From Hymenolepis diminuta (lineage: Eukaryota; Platyhelminthes; Cestoda; Cyclophyllidea; Hymenolepididae), in the NCBI GenBank assembly GCA_900708905.1, contig CAADRB010000010.1, positions 494,316 through 558,315 of the forward strand: 64,000 bases of DNA, given 5' to 3'. A model generated the notes under the pieces. That model had not been told where the DNA came from, searched no databases, and was given only the letters and a program-made list of their open reading frames with translations. Of the stretch, positions 1 through 12,077 are shown piece by piece. How positions within the stretch are numbered: position 1 is the stretch's first letter; each line of letters begins with the position of its first letter. The position numbers and the translations under genes were made by a program.

Positions 1-115
1 GAAATGGTCTGAGACCACTCAAAAGCAGATTACAATCGATATAATTTCGGAGTGGTATCAATGGAAACTCAGACGAGTAAATGCTTATACTCGAAAATTG
101 AGGTCTCAAATGTCT
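1..115 (-). pseudogene. Degenerate partial copy of the WD40 exon
   Basis: About 105 bases align collinearly with positions 363-478 of the intact WD40 exon, with one deletion of roughly 10 bases. Both copies share GAGACCACTCAAA, then exactly 29 bases later TGGTATCAA, then a GAGTAAA block, then a CTCG..A.TGAG block. On the minus strand the copy keeps recognisable residues (..IDT..KLYRL..AFEWS) that match IDTSLKLWRLSSTFEWS-type sequence in the real exon. It has stop codons where the exon has S and S, so it cannot code in that frame. It lies downstream of the functional exon in the direction of transcription, so it looks like a decayed internal exon duplication. Some of the alignment was done by eye. 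Confidence 0.7.
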
Positions 116-307
116 TAATTATTTCATTTATCTACATCCAATTTTCATAAAGTGTATTTCCGTTTTATAATATCGGACCTTAACTTAAAATACCTCCCTT
201 GTATGCTCAATTACAGTTCTTCCTCTCAAGTCCACTCAGTGAAGAAATTTTGGTAAGTAAACATAAACACTAACAAGAGGTTAGATATTCAAATAGAAGA
301 GGATTAC

Positions 308-754
308 CTGAACGCATCGTACAGTATCCAGGTGTCCCTGAAGTGTTCCAATGCACGTTATCCGAGACCACTCAAATGTGGACGATAGCCTCCACAGTTT
401 GAGACTGGTATCAACAGATCCTGAGATGAGTAAAGCCTCGGGAGGTTCCCATACACTCGGGAACTGAGATCGTAAAGGGGGGGTAGTAGGAGAGGCGAGA
501 GAGGCCGGAAGTGGAAGGAGTTCCAGGCACCGGACGGCTCCCGAATGACCTCGGAGAGTCTGAGCTAGCCAATTGGCGTTGGAACAGACCTTCCATACAC
601 AGATGGTGGAGTCAGCTGAGCCGCTGACAATGCGGTAAGCGTCGTAGGCCAGGCAGTGAACAGCTCCAGTGTGCCCGACAAACCGTCGAACTCGATGTTT
701 TCCACGCTCCCAATTCTTGCGGACCTGATAGCGCCATTTGAACTTTTGGAACCA
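308..754 (-). CDS. Exon 5 of F-box/WD40 gene: WD40 repeats
   Basis: 149 codons, phase 0 at both ends, with acceptor AACTTAG before position 754 and donor GTAATC after 308. It opens with WFQKFKWRYQVRKNWERG, the tryptophan- and basic-rich segment that usually precedes the first blade in F-box/WD proteins. Two complete WD40 repeats follow, GHTGAVHCLAYD to IVSGSADSTICVW and GHSGAVRCLELL to LISGSVDTSLKLW, and a third begins at GHLDTVRCVQ. The second repeat carries a proline/serine-rich insertion of about 30 residues between its strands. The GH and terminal W positions and the SGS.D turn are intact, so this exon looks functional. Its GC content is well above the flanking introns. Confidence 0.9.
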
Positions 755-3700
755 CTAAGTTGAAAAAAATGATAAAAAAGGAAAACTCAACAGATGTCGA
801 GAAGTTTATTATTCAAATACCTGAAGTCATACTATTCCCTTAGGAACTTCAAATTACGATTTAGAATAATGAATTACTGTAGTGCATCCAAGATTAACGT
901 TGTAGGACAGATAATGTATTGGTAGTTCTATGTTAAAAATTAATCAGTAAAGATCAAGATCACTTAATATTAATTTCAGTGGAATTTTGAGCTAAGCGTC
1001 AAAGAAATTATAAGCAAATATAACATCAGAAGTAATTCAATTGAATCAGTTATGTATTCCGCTATAAAACGTTTCAGATTTGTCTATTAATTATATGGAA
1101 AATACAGCAATAATAATGACAGTTAAAAATCTCATCTGCAAGCAGACAATCTCGAAACTAATTAACCTACCATAAACTTGATGGAAGATAAACTTAGAAG
1201 ACCAAATGACTAGGGATAAATCTATAGGGCAATCAAATCATAACTCCCTGTTCTGAGATATTTACTGATGGCTTGTACGGCAATGTCTTCTGAATTTTGT
1301 GATTAATGTTAACTAATCTGTGAAGATTGAACTATTTATTTCATTTTGAAAGATACCCAGACGTCAAAATGAATTGTTGGAAGAGAGAAAGAGGGGAACG
1401 AAGAGAGACCGTGTGAAATAAGCGTTTGTATAACGTGTCTTGAAATCGGCCTGTGAGCTCAGTCACCACGAGACGGAGGCGAGTAAATACCGTTAGTGGG
1501 TAACCTACCGCTATGCTTTGAGGTGAAATGCAGTGATTGCCTTCGCTTTACATAGGCATTCGAACGTAGAAATTATTTTGCATAAAGCGGTTCAAATTAT
1601 CATGGGTTAAAAAATGATTGTAAGAAATATTTAGGGGGCCACTCTTTAATATACATATATGAATGACGGATTTCGCATATCAGTAGTAACTTACTATTCA
1701 GGACAATATAACATCTAAATACTAAAATAAATCTGACTCACATTATTACCGTCTGGAGATAAATTAGAACTATCTTTGGTTGTGGGAGAAGACAAATCAG
1801 GGAAGAAGAAACTGGCACTTCGACATTCCAGTGGGGGAGGGAAATCTGCATCGAGGTTGGGAAGAGACCACTCGGGAGAGCAGCAGAGACGTTGAAAGAT
1901 TCGAGGATGATGTGCGGCTTTGTACCATGCCCGGTTGACCTGTGATGCACACATGAGGCATTCTACAGCAATGGAAAAAGCAGAAAATGGGATACTACTT
2001 ATAAGGCGATTTAAATAAATGATGGAATTCGGTTCGACACCATGCACTGTCCGCATAAAAAATCCACGAAAAATAATATTGATATTACATCTAAACCTAA
2101 CTAATAACGCAGTACACAAACACTACTTGCAAGAGAATTTCAGTATTTCCATATTTTTACGAAATCGAACCGAATGGCGAAACATCCACGAAATATCCTA
2201 ATTAAATAAAATGAAATCGAAGAAAATTTTGAGAAATCGTACTTTAAATCGAAAATGTACGCCAAATTGTGACTTGGTAATCTCATTTCCCAAACTACGG
2301 TCTACAGTAATTCATCATAAAAAGAACATTACGCACACAATAGGCATATGATTAATGGTAGGCCAACACTTGACGACATTAATCTATCATAGGCCAAAAT
2401 TTCGTGAATTGAAACCTATGAAAAAGTCGGGAAGTAGAGAATAAAGCCATAGTGTCAATAGTCTAGTTTACTTTAAATCCTGGTTTCATCAAATCTTTCA
2501 CTTTACTTGCTTAATACCTGTTACTGCACCATATCCACGTGTTTAAGGATTCAAATGTCAGGATTTGACCCTTCCGATTGAGTTCATGTCCCAGACGTTC
2601 ACAGCTTATTGACCAATCACATAGACCCACTTGTATCATTCATAAGGTAGACTTTTTCCTACTATAAAACACTACTCTAAGCTACTTGATCGCATAAATA
2701 AAGCGAAAAAAGTAGATTCACTCTGTCTATGAACCAGTTTAGTATATGCCTGTTTGAGTTAATACATTCAAGTATATCTTAATTTTACTCTTCGGATGAA
2801 TAGATGGTCAAGTGTTGTCATTTGCCCTTGATTACGATCAACGCAATTTAAAGGAACCTAAAAACCTACCAGATTGCTCTAAAACCAATCTACTTAATTA
2901 TATATGTGGATATATCCTTCTTAATTAACTAATTACACATAGAATTCATGTTGCCGAAGATTTAGGATAAAGTTTGCAATTTTAGGAAAAAGAGAAGCAG
3001 AATAACTAATACGGTATGTCTGAAGAGAAGCCGACTGAAAAAAATATGAGGTTAGATTGACAGAATTCATGTTAGATAGAACTCTGAAAAAAAGACAGAA
3101 CAAAACTCAAAAGCTATTCAATGGACAATGAAAATCCAGCTCAAGGTTTAGTTTTAGGTCAAGGTTGTGCGACCTTAGACGAGTTTCTGTGCTTTTAAGA
3201 TTTCACGAGTGCCTTCCAGCTTAAACAATATGAAATTCAGCAAAAATAATCGATTGCAGGAATCTCATCAGGCCTAAAACTAGTGTCAAGCTGATCATAT
3301 ACAAGTGAAAGCAAAAAACGATGTTTCTTTCTGAAATAAAAAGTTAATAAGAAGGATGCAGAATTCCAAGAACCAAACTAAGAACTCTCTTTCCCTCTTA
3401 AGAAAATTTTTACTAATATCGATTATATTTGACTGACCACTATCAATTAATATTTCTTTTCAAAACAAAATTTGTACGGAGAGATGTATATACATAAATT
3501 TTTCATTTCTTTGAGGACACGAAGAATGAGATTCAAAGATTTCGGTTATGGTAAGTGATATTTCCATTGAAATCGACACAAATTCATGAGTAAAACCTTC
3601 ATGCTACGAGACATTTGAAGACTGCTGGACACCGTTGTAACTAATCTAACTTACAATCAATTGAATTTTGTAAGAACAGCTTCCTAGGATAATTACGTTT

Positions 3701-6700
3701 TTAAGATTTGAAATAGGAAATAAACTGAATTTCAATTTCAGAACAAAACTATGTACAAGCATTTGATTTAAAATGCCACTAGCCAAACAATGCACTAGTA
3801 CAGAGATCACCAAAGAAGCTGTTTCCGTCCAATAAGCACAACTCAAAATCCATTTCCAGGAGAAATTCACACGAACCTAACATTAAAACTAGGGAACAGT
3901 GCAGTTTCGACAGAATCCAAGAACGATCTAAAGATCAATTTTCAACTTATATAAGAAAACCAAATATTCTCAAAGTACCTGAGGGAAGTTCGGAGACTTC
4001 ATACCCCCTGTAATTGATTACCGATTAGAGGATTTTTACGCTCATGTCTAAATACACGATCTCGCCCCTGGTTTAATTATTGGCTAACCAGGCATCCAAT
4101 CATTTTCTATGTATTCAAATCTCTATAAACAAGTCTAACTTATTAAAACCATTGTTCGAATTTTAGGCCTTCCTCTTTCTTATTACCGGGGCTTGAGTAG
4201 TTTTAACCAGTGTAACCTCAGTGGATATCTAGCAATACCGCAGAAGCGGTTTGGATAATACCGATGGCTACAAAGTTTTAAAATCTGAAAAAAGTCCCAT
4301 TTCACATCTCTATCCAGTTTCGCCTTCCTACATCTCCTGGTCTGAAAGTAACGGCTAGAAGTGAAAGACCCCACTAGCTGCCACGATTACATTTGTGCTT
4401 TTACCACGGAGAATAAAGTACACGTTGAGGTTTGCCCATCAGTTATGATACCGTAAAAAGACAAATGGATTATTTATCAAAACAATCTCTTTCTTAGTGG
4501 ATATAGTTTACTGCATAATCCGCCTATGTTTCAAAGTTCAAATTCCAGGATATCGGATATGTTGTTGAATGATTTCGCATCTGTGATACTCAAAACTCGG
4601 CTGACCGCTGTCTTCTTATAGCCAAGAGCAGCCTGCTAACATTCAACATAGTAGAACTCACAACAGTTCACTTAAGGTCAACTCTAATAATAATAAATAC
4701 GTATTCTTCCCCACAGGCTCACAAGATGGCGCATATCAATTCGAAGAGCAGTTACGTTTCAAAAAAATCCCCTTGCAATTGTGACAAAGCCACGGTGAAA
4801 TGGCAAAGGAGACAAGATAATAATATGTGCCCAATAATCTTGACGACCCAAAACTGAAACATTCTTTGTCACAACCTGTTACATAGAAAGACATCATACA
4901 ATCAACAACAAAGTCCAAAAGGAAAGGATTAGCAGATGAGGGGGTAACTGAAAAGCCTATTTTGTAAGGATAGATTCCTGCAGAGAAAGTAGTGAAATTC
5001 AAAACACATAACGAGTCCCAACAAGAAACCCCATATTCTTAATTCTAGGCACCTTACGCAAACCGTTTTCCTTTATAACTACCTACCTATAAGAAAATAA
5101 TATTTTGCCCCAAAATAATTCTTATACGTAAGATTCTTTATTTTCCAACTTTTGGATTCCCTTTTATTCGAATGAATTGTTTTACGGTTGAAAATAACAT
5201 AAATCGACCTATCGATACAAAAACGTTCGTCTTATTTTGTTACGATGAGTCGTTTTGTACTGTGGTGTTGTCAGGTCGTATTTGTAATTAATTCAATGCA
5301 AAGGGAAACTAAGAGACGGTTACGGTATCTTACAAGGAAGAGCAGATCATAACAACTAAGTGATAAGGATAAACTGGGCAATGCATACAGCTGCCAAATC
5401 AGAGGTTACAAAATCGATACTTGTTGTTGCACATCCAGTGAAGTGGGATGATAAAAAAGAGAAATAGTAGACTACTAGTATCTGATATAAGTAGTTCCAA
5501 AATGATTTTATCCTACCCATATCAATATACCAAAATATCAATAACAAATCCCAAATACAGTTGAAAATAAAATGCATTACCCAGCATAAAATAGCAGCTG
5601 AAAATCAGATATAGAAAGATTGATAAAAAGCAACTATCGAAAATAACGAGCTAGACAGTAGGAGAAGTGAATTCCAGGGCGATACATATTTAATTTCAAA
5701 AAATCAAATTTATAACCGACTCACCCTGTATTGACATCAAATACAAGTTGGGGTGAGTGCAATTAGAAAACACAGTCGTCACACGTCAGAAAGACACTTG
5801 AACGCATAAAATCAGACCGACTTACTGTTTGTTAGTCAGTACAGAAACTAGTAGCTTCAGTTGTATAAGCGTACGATTTGAGGACATGAAGTTTATTAGT
5901 AAAGCATTTGGAGATTAAGAGGATAAACTGCGTTGATTAATATACATCCGCTGAGTGATGAAAAATAAAAGATGGTTTTTATGGCCCATTCGTTTCTGCT
6001 CATTTAAACAGGCGAAAGGATACCGAAACTGGTCCCATTGCGAACCACACCAGACAGCGAACAATTACACCGTTCATAATAAAAGTTAAAAACATTCACT
6101 TGGTGCACTCGAACAGAATTCACAGACTTCGCCCTTCACGCTCCGGTTTATCAATTACTTGTTTTCAGCGTTCGTGCTTCGGAATGAAATCTTACTAAAG
6201 CTAACTAGTCATTCCTTAAAAATCCGGGAGGGCATGCACGCCTGTTTTCCTTAGTAAAAGAACCGTCGTATATCGTCTTATGATTCCTTTCTTCCTCTTA
6301 TATGAAATCTGAATAGTCAAAGCACTTTTTTCAGTTTTCTAGCTTATTTACCAGGCTTTTTACATCATAAAGATAAACTAACGAAAATAAACATTCTAAA
6401 CTGCATACTATAAAGACAAGCTGTCCTTTTCGTGCGTAAAAATTCAGTGCAGAATAAAAATGAAATCTACAGAGAAAAGAAAAAACAGAAGCACAAGCAC
6501 CTTTTACCAAAGTGCAGCCTACTAATTTTTTTTCAGTCTGAAGAATCTGTAGATAAACGGAAAAACAGGGAAGAAAAAGGCGCACACCGTTCTTGTAAAT
6601 ATCTATAATATTCTTGTTACGACTAAGTGAGTGAAAAATTGTCAGTGAGTTAGTCTATGGTGCATTAATAGAAGCAAAGTTGTATCGTAAAAGCCTATCT

Positions 6701-8210
6701 AAAACACCGCACCACTAGAAACCACACTGAACGTAGGTAATCACACTCAAAAAACCCGCTATTTTAATTTAATTCAATTAAAGTAAACAGAAGTGACCGA
6801 TTAATTAAATGCATGTAACCTTGTTTTAATCAAAATTCAATAACTCATTTTCATCGAAACCACGATTTTAAGGAAAAGTAAGTTCTTGATATCAATGTTC
6901 GTTCGATAAAATTTATCACTTCATTGTCAAAGAGCAACATGGTATAAACGTATAATCCAGCAAAAAATTTATGCTTGATTCCTTAACTAAAATAACCAAA
7001 ATCTCAGATAGTGAAGAAAAAACCGCGTGACAGAAAGTGTGCTAATTATATATTCCCAAAAAGCAAATGATTACAATAAGATAATGGCTAATTTACCTCT
7101 GAGTATGAGAAAACAAGTTGTTATTAGGGAAAAAAATAATTGAAGCAACTACTAAAATATTTTTTGCGCCTGAAATAGGGATAGATCCAATAGCAGGTTA
7201 AGACTACTGTGGAATGATCACTACTTTTCATAAGACGAGCCCATGAAACCAATTATACTAATCATTATTTTTATAAACCTGAAAATAATTCATCCATCCA
7301 GAGCTAAATACCGTACGTATTTGACAGACTGGAATACAGGAAGTCAAACTTTACTGAATACCGAACAAATGTGCACTTTCAGCAATCCCTAGCGCTGCAT
7401 GAAACAATCTTTTTGAAGATAACAGCGTTTATCGACATGTAATAAGGATATACAAGAAATCATTCTAATCTCTATTAATATTGATGAGACATCCTGACAG
7501 ACAACCGATGTAATGTCCTGATTCTTAGATTGATATTGCTATCGATCACCTGGCTTGAAGATGTGCTCCTCGAAAATAAACGTATTATAAAATAGTGAAA
7601 ACAAGTTTAAAAACGATCAGCCAACGAACCGGGAGATAGATAAGTGAATATCCGAAGAACAAGTTCCAAGGGGAGGAATTTAACAAAGTCATGGCAGTTA
7701 TCTTTTTTGCAGTTTGAATGAAGTCGGGCGGCCAGTCGTAAGCTTTCAAAATGGCCGAGCTGTAAATTTTCCTACAAAAGGAAAAATAAATAAGATCCCT
7801 ATAAAAAGAAATATATATCCTAGAGGAACTAGTAACGAACCGTAAGCTCTTCAAGCAAACGATGTTTCTGACTCGTTGAAAGCATATTGCATAGTTTTGA
7901 TACCAACTAAAAAGAAAACACATCGATATCAAGAAGTGCCATTCTTAAAAAATAATAAAGTTTGCATAAAATGCGTCCAACCTGATATGATTCATTTACG
8001 TTGAGTGTAACTGTAACATCCTGTCTCGACTTTGGTTTCAGACTAATTTTATACAAGGGACTTGCATCATCGACCTAAAATAGAAGAGACCAGTAAATAA
8101 AGGCGTATTAAAAGCGGAAAATATTCAAAAGCAAAATAAACAACCTCTATGGATACACATTCAGTGGCCTCGGGTGTGAGAGAATATGGTCGTTTGGGAC
8201 AGGCAGTCAT
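308..8210 (-). CDS. F-box/WD40 repeat protein gene (5 exons, 3' end off window)
   Basis: The model joins five minus-strand exons: 8145-8210, 7982-8074, 7630-7771, 1742-1962 and 308-754. All phases match and no internal stop occurs over about 325 codons. The product has a short N-terminal region with no recognised domain, then an F-box (FLPLELVLRIFTYLSP joined to ECLMCASQVNRAWYKAA), an acidic/serine-rich linker, and then WD40 repeats. By family knowledge such proteins bind SKP1 through the F-box and recruit substrates to SCF ubiquitin ligases through the propeller. The start at 8210 is the first ATG after a pyrimidine-rich acceptor. Introns are 70, 210, 5667 and 987 bases. The remaining propeller repeats must lie left of position 1. 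I could not choose between FBXW subfamilies, so no symbol is given. Three donors begin GTT, which is unusual, so those boundaries need transcript support. Confidence 0.85.
755..1741 (-). other. Intron 4 of F-box/WD40 gene
   Basis: 987 bases from donor GTGAGT to acceptor ACTTAG. Most is AT-rich. Positions about 1370-1560 are GC-richer and contain a minus-strand open stretch of about 65 codons without a start codon or clear splice sites. I do not recognise it. It could be an unused alternative exon or an intronic regulatory block. Confidence 0.6.
1742..1962 (-). CDS. Exon 4 of F-box/WD40 gene: second half of F-box and linker
   Basis: 221 bases. It follows an excellent pyrimidine-rich acceptor (TTTTTCCATTGCTGTAG) and ends at donor GTGAGT. 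The first two bases complete a split codon. The residues ECLMCASQVNRAWYKAA complete the F-box begun in exon 3, and the spacing matches the typical pattern LSP..LL.ASQV.R.W with no gap. After PRIFQRLCCSPEW comes a serine/proline- and aspartate-rich linker. Translation then runs in phase 0 into the WD40 exon. An alternative donor GTAATA 8 bases earlier would break the frame, so GTGAGT is preferred. Confidence 0.88.
1963..7629 (-). other. Intron 3 of F-box/WD40 gene (5.7 kb)
   Basis: Long AT-rich intron that splits the F-box. It contains the old LTR fragment at 5191-5390 in the opposite orientation to the gene. I see no exon in it that fits the phase of the model. Short open frames inside read as ordinary noise for this base composition. 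Confidence 0.7.
5191..5390 (+). mobile_element. Old LTR fragment related to the 60-62 kb retrotransposon
   Basis: This stretch aligns by eye with the 3' two-thirds of the LTR at 60064-60317. Shared landmarks in the same order are ATAAATCGA, GTCTTATTTTG, GTCGTTTTGTA, GGTGTTGTC.GGTCGT, GTAATTA, CTAAGAG and AGAGCAGAT..TAACAACT. Similarity continues past the LTR end into what would be the primer-binding site and leader (AACT..G.GA..C, then GCAATGCATACAG against ATAATGCAGATATAG). It is therefore a truncated 5' LTR plus leader rather than a clean solo LTR. The first part of the LTR is missing and no target duplication is visible. It sits inside the large intron of the F-box/WD40 gene. Confidence 0.75.
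7630..7771 (-). CDS. Exon 3 of F-box/WD40 gene: first half of F-box
   Basis: 142 bases after acceptor TTTTCCTTTTGTAG. It starts in phase 0 and ends with one base of a split codon that exon 4 completes. The 3' end encodes HDFVKFLPLELVLRIFTYLSP, a clear F-box N-terminal half (LP.EL...IF.YLSP). The donor reads GTTCGT, which is weak, but cutting there gives a perfectly spaced F-box when joined to exon 4. That domain-level fit is the main reason I trust the boundary. Confidence 0.85.
7982..8074 (-). CDS. Exon 2 of F-box/WD40 gene
   Basis: 93 bases, 31 codons, phase 0 at both ends, after acceptor CTTCTATTTTAG and before donor GTTGGA. The residues (VDDASPLYKISLKPK...) match no domain I recognise. 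The exon is assigned to the gene only from splice sites, open frame and phase continuity with exons 1 and 3. Confidence 0.6.
8145..8210 (-). CDS. Exon 1 (coding) of F-box/WD40 gene
   Basis: 22 codons from ATG at 8210, beginning MTACPKRPYSLTPEATEC and ending in phase 0 before a GTTGTT donor. A good acceptor (TTGTTCTTTCAG) ends at 8230, 20 bases upstream of the ATG, so a non-coding leader exon further right is likely. The open frame at 8407-8646 is a possible upstream exon. It is cysteine-rich (MFHCKHNLEFENNCVDNDA), but its donor phase does not fit translation into this exon. Confidence 0.55.
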
Positions 8211-9049
8211 TTTAGTTAAAAGAAAATAACTGAAAGAACAAGCACAAATTCAATAATATCAGAAGGCATCGAAAACCCACATATAAAATTAATCAATAAC
8301 GAAGGCTTAAAATACAATTTAAAGGGAATGAAACAATTTACGAGGTACTAAAAGCAAAAGTTATTCAGAATGTGGTCACTATTAAATACGTGAGAACATA
8401 TAGTAATTAAGGAATCAAACCATCAATTACTGCCTTAGATAAAATTGAATATTTAAGGTTATAATTACTGAGAAAAATTATTCTCATAACAATTACAAAA
8501 CTGAGCAAATATCGACATTCGCGAGAATCGCAACTGCCGCCTAGGCAAGGCATATGCTTATTAGACGATTGAAGTCTAGGACAAACTATGGCATCATTAT
8601 CAACGCAATTGTTTTCAAATTCTAAATTATGCTTACAATGGAACATTTTTTCGGTAAATTAGAGTATTAACATTGTATTCAATATAAATCAATTATAAAT
8701 AGTTTCAAACTGATATTTTTAGGTTATGAATGCTGTAGGGCAATATTTGCAGGTTTTTAATTGCTTTACGACAAGGGTTCTCTTTATGATAATAAAAATA
8801 TATTAAAATTTTTAAAGATTTTAATCCCCATTTAATTTTGCTAATAAAAACTCGTCATGTTTCATGTTAAGCTTTTCTAGTACTAAAACTTTTATAACCG
8901 TCCCTATCTCCAAGTTACAAAAGTTATCTAACTTTAACTCATTTAATTTCGTTAAAAATTATTCTGTTGGTAATGATGAAATTGCATGCAGTATTAATAA
9001 GGCTTAAAAATGCCGTCTCTTCAGCAGCATTAAATAATTTCCTCCATTA

Positions 9050-9610
9050 ACGTCATCGAGGTAAAGTTTTGTTGGAGTTAGATAACAACCAACGGTTTGC
9101 AGCTAACAAATTACGACAACCAATTCGTAGCTGTTTGAGTAAGAGCTAACAACAATTGTGAAGCAGAACACCAAGTGTTGAGTAGACCAAAAAATGTATT
9201 CAAGGAAGCCACAATGAGTAACAGAGGGAGGGGGAGAGAGGGAAAGCAGCGTGCTGAGGAAAAGAGGAGATGAACAGGACGTGCGGGAGTCCGCACTGAC
9301 CAGTGTGTGTTGTTATTGCCTGGAAAACAAGGATAGCTTTATATGAGTCACTTGGGTAAGGCCACGCCAGAGCACGAGCGCAGATGCGCCTTTATGTGAA
9401 GCGAGGCGGTTATAGAAAAGAGGGGAAATCGATNNNNNNNNNNNNNNNNNNNNNNNNNNNNGGGGTTATGCGTCATAGGGACATAAATGAGGTCGCTCCA
9501 ACTTCGTGGGCGGAAAAAGTGAGGCATTATCGTGGAGAATGTGAATAAAAGGTAATTCTGGAAAATGCATAGAGAGCTATCCTTCAGTTTAAATAGCAGC
9601 ACCAAAATAT
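9050..9610 (-). promoter_or_regulatory. GC-richer block upstream of F-box/WD40 gene, candidate promoter
   Basis: This block stands out from AT-rich surroundings and lies 0.9-1.4 kb upstream of the F-box/WD40 start. It contains CpG-bearing stretches, a purine/pyrimidine tract near 9220-9260 and motifs shared with the islands near 21.2 and 31.8 kb (CCACGCCAGA at 9362, TATGCGTCA at 9467). Two minus-strand open frames here (9111-9296 and one across the gap) show no recognisable domain. The promoter role is inferred from position only. Confidence 0.35.
9434..9461. other. Assembly gap (28 N)
   Basis: A run of 28 undetermined bases. The true length and content are unknown, and any reading frame crossing it is unreliable. 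Confidence 0.99.
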
Positions 9611-12077
9611 AAGTACACTACAAAACATCTGATGACGATGAAAAGTTTATGATTTGGGATGACTACAATTTGTGAAATTATACCCTCTCATCTTTTCCGT
9701 AAATTCACACGAGAAATTAAATTTGAAAATTTTCTGCATTTTGGCTATCCAATTGATTAATACTTTTTGTAAGTATCTTACCACAATGAAGTAAGTTACA
9801 TTCGAAATAATCTTAAACACATATAGATTATGGAAAACTATATCAAGCTTATTCGGCGAAGAAAGAACTATCATAGTCAAAAGTAAAAGTACCTATTACG
9901 TAATTTTTTGTCATATATTCACGGATATTTCCTTTTTTTTTAATGAGGAATTATAATTATTCTGAGTTAGTTAGGTCATCTTGACGAGGAATTTATTGAA
10001 TAAATAGTAGATTTCGCTATTATTACCAGTCGTTATGTCCAAAATTCCAGTAATATGCGTTTGTTTTTTGACAAAAATATAAATAATGCTATAATCAAAG
10101 GAAGTGTCATGCTTCACAGATAGTACACTATCTGATTAATTGGATTTCTAACTGCAATTTATTACATACCGATGCAAGGGAATCCAATATTTGATAATAA
10201 ATAAATCTAGAAAAATTTCCGGGAATTAATCTCGTAGATGACCTCAGTTCAAAGGCCTGGGATTCCGTTTCAACACCCTAATATTCCGCCAGTTAACCCC
10301 TCCAAATGTCAACTAATCTTCATTATGGAACAGAATAAAGAGAGATAATTGTAACATGCAGGGTTATGTATATATATAAAGTAGGGGCCTGATATATAAT
10401 ATTGACTGGATGTCCTAATCCAATTAAGTCCATCGGGATCTTTACAGGCAATCTTATCAGACGATTAAGATTCAATTTAGTTTGAAATTCATGAATGAAT
10501 AAATTTCGATTTGAGAAAAATTTAATGAAAATTTTAGTGTGCTACTCTTATTACAATACGATGGTCCATATTTTACTGACAAATTAAGTTCATGTATCGC
10601 TAACGCATCACCATCAAATTGACAACGTCAAGCGATTGAGTCACCACTTTGACATCTCATATGAAATTCGTAAAAAACAATTTTTCAAAGACATTTTAAC
10701 TGTCCTTCAGTTTTGAGTGAACCGGTAGTAAACGAAGCTTTGCAGGGAAATCGCTTCCAATTTGATTCAAACAACGAACCTAAAAAATATCTGAAGTAGA
10801 TTTACTTGCTTTTAACACAATATAATGTAGGAACATTACACTTACACTTTCTTGCTGGTTTTCCTATATTTTATGAAGAAAGGCTATTAGTTCGACTATA
10901 TCCTATGTGGAAGAGGTAACATTTCCATAGCTTGAGGGAAGTGAATGGCACTTCCAAAATCATCTTCTGATTTATGAAAGGAAATAAAGAGTGATTATGT
11001 AGAGCTCAATATTTTGGATGGAAATGCTAGATTAGATGGCTTTCTAAGAGGGTCAGTTTTTGAAGAGGCTTTGAAAAATCTTAAAAGTATGTTTTTAGAA
11101 GAATGAACTGAGAAATATGATTAAGTTTTCTTTCTAGGCATTCAGAATAATTTTTCTTTGAGTTATTGATTAGCATGGACCTGATATGATCAGTGATTTG
11201 GCAAATAATGTTTCCTATCCATCCTCATAAAGTTAATTTGTCTAACGTCATATATTAAATATCCTAACCTTAAAACAACACTTTAGTGATTAAATACAGA
11301 TTATTCAGCAATTTTCCTTTATTTACAGAAGTAATAAAATAAAGCAAATTTGTTAGCAAAGTTTTTGTTGCAATATTTTTACTACAGGTGAAGTTTGAGA
11401 AGATTTGTAAAAATCAGCAAAACCGCCAAAATTGTCATTTGGCAAAACTTTCAGAGATCCTAAAATTTACAGGAGGCAAGTAAAGAAAATGAGTATTCAA
11501 AATTTCCAAAATTCTGCCTCATATGTTCTGATTTCAGATGGGGAAGATTTGACATAATTTAAACTCGGGCATTTCATAGGGGAAATGTTGGGAACTCGGA
11601 CAAGTTAACAAATTTCATCTTGAATTTTTAAGACAAAGGTCTACTTTACAACATCTTTATTAAATTTACGCTATTTAAAATTATCTGTCTGGTTAAAACT
11701 GAAAAGACATTAAATGGCGGCTCGGCTGTATACCAGCAACCAATCCATCAGAGCTGTCTGCATTTTTCTACCTACATCGCGATGAATCATAAAATAGCAT
11801 TCAAAATTACATTAAACTGAATCAGTAAAAAAATATTTGCAAGCAGTTAATACGACTAAAATACCTCAATTTAGCATAGATTGTTATTTATGAGATAGAT
11901 TGCATTATAACGTAACATTACTCTTTAAATTATGAATCCATCACAATGACATATTATTAAATTGGGAGATTGGAACGAGATTGCAGAAAATTGAAATTTC
12001 TTTATGAAATCTGGATTAGAGGATGGAGATCAATTAATAGAAATTAAATCAAGGACTTCAAAACAGACTTACAAAGG
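9611..12077. other. AT-rich non-coding stretch
   Basis: I see no supported gene, RNA or repeat here. Short open frames, such as the minus-strand one at 9647-9880, have neither recognisable residues nor good splice sites. Confidence 0.5.

Noticed and set aside
1370..1560. Minus-strand open stretch of about 65 codons in intron 4 as an extra exon
   Set aside because: No acceptor/donor pair fits, and inserting it would disturb the clean phase join between the F-box and WD40 exons.
3515..3555. 41-base plus-strand segment between TTTCATTTCTTTGAG and GTAAGT
   Set aside because: Good splice sites, but no partner exon and it is antisense within the F-box/WD40 intron. Too little to call.
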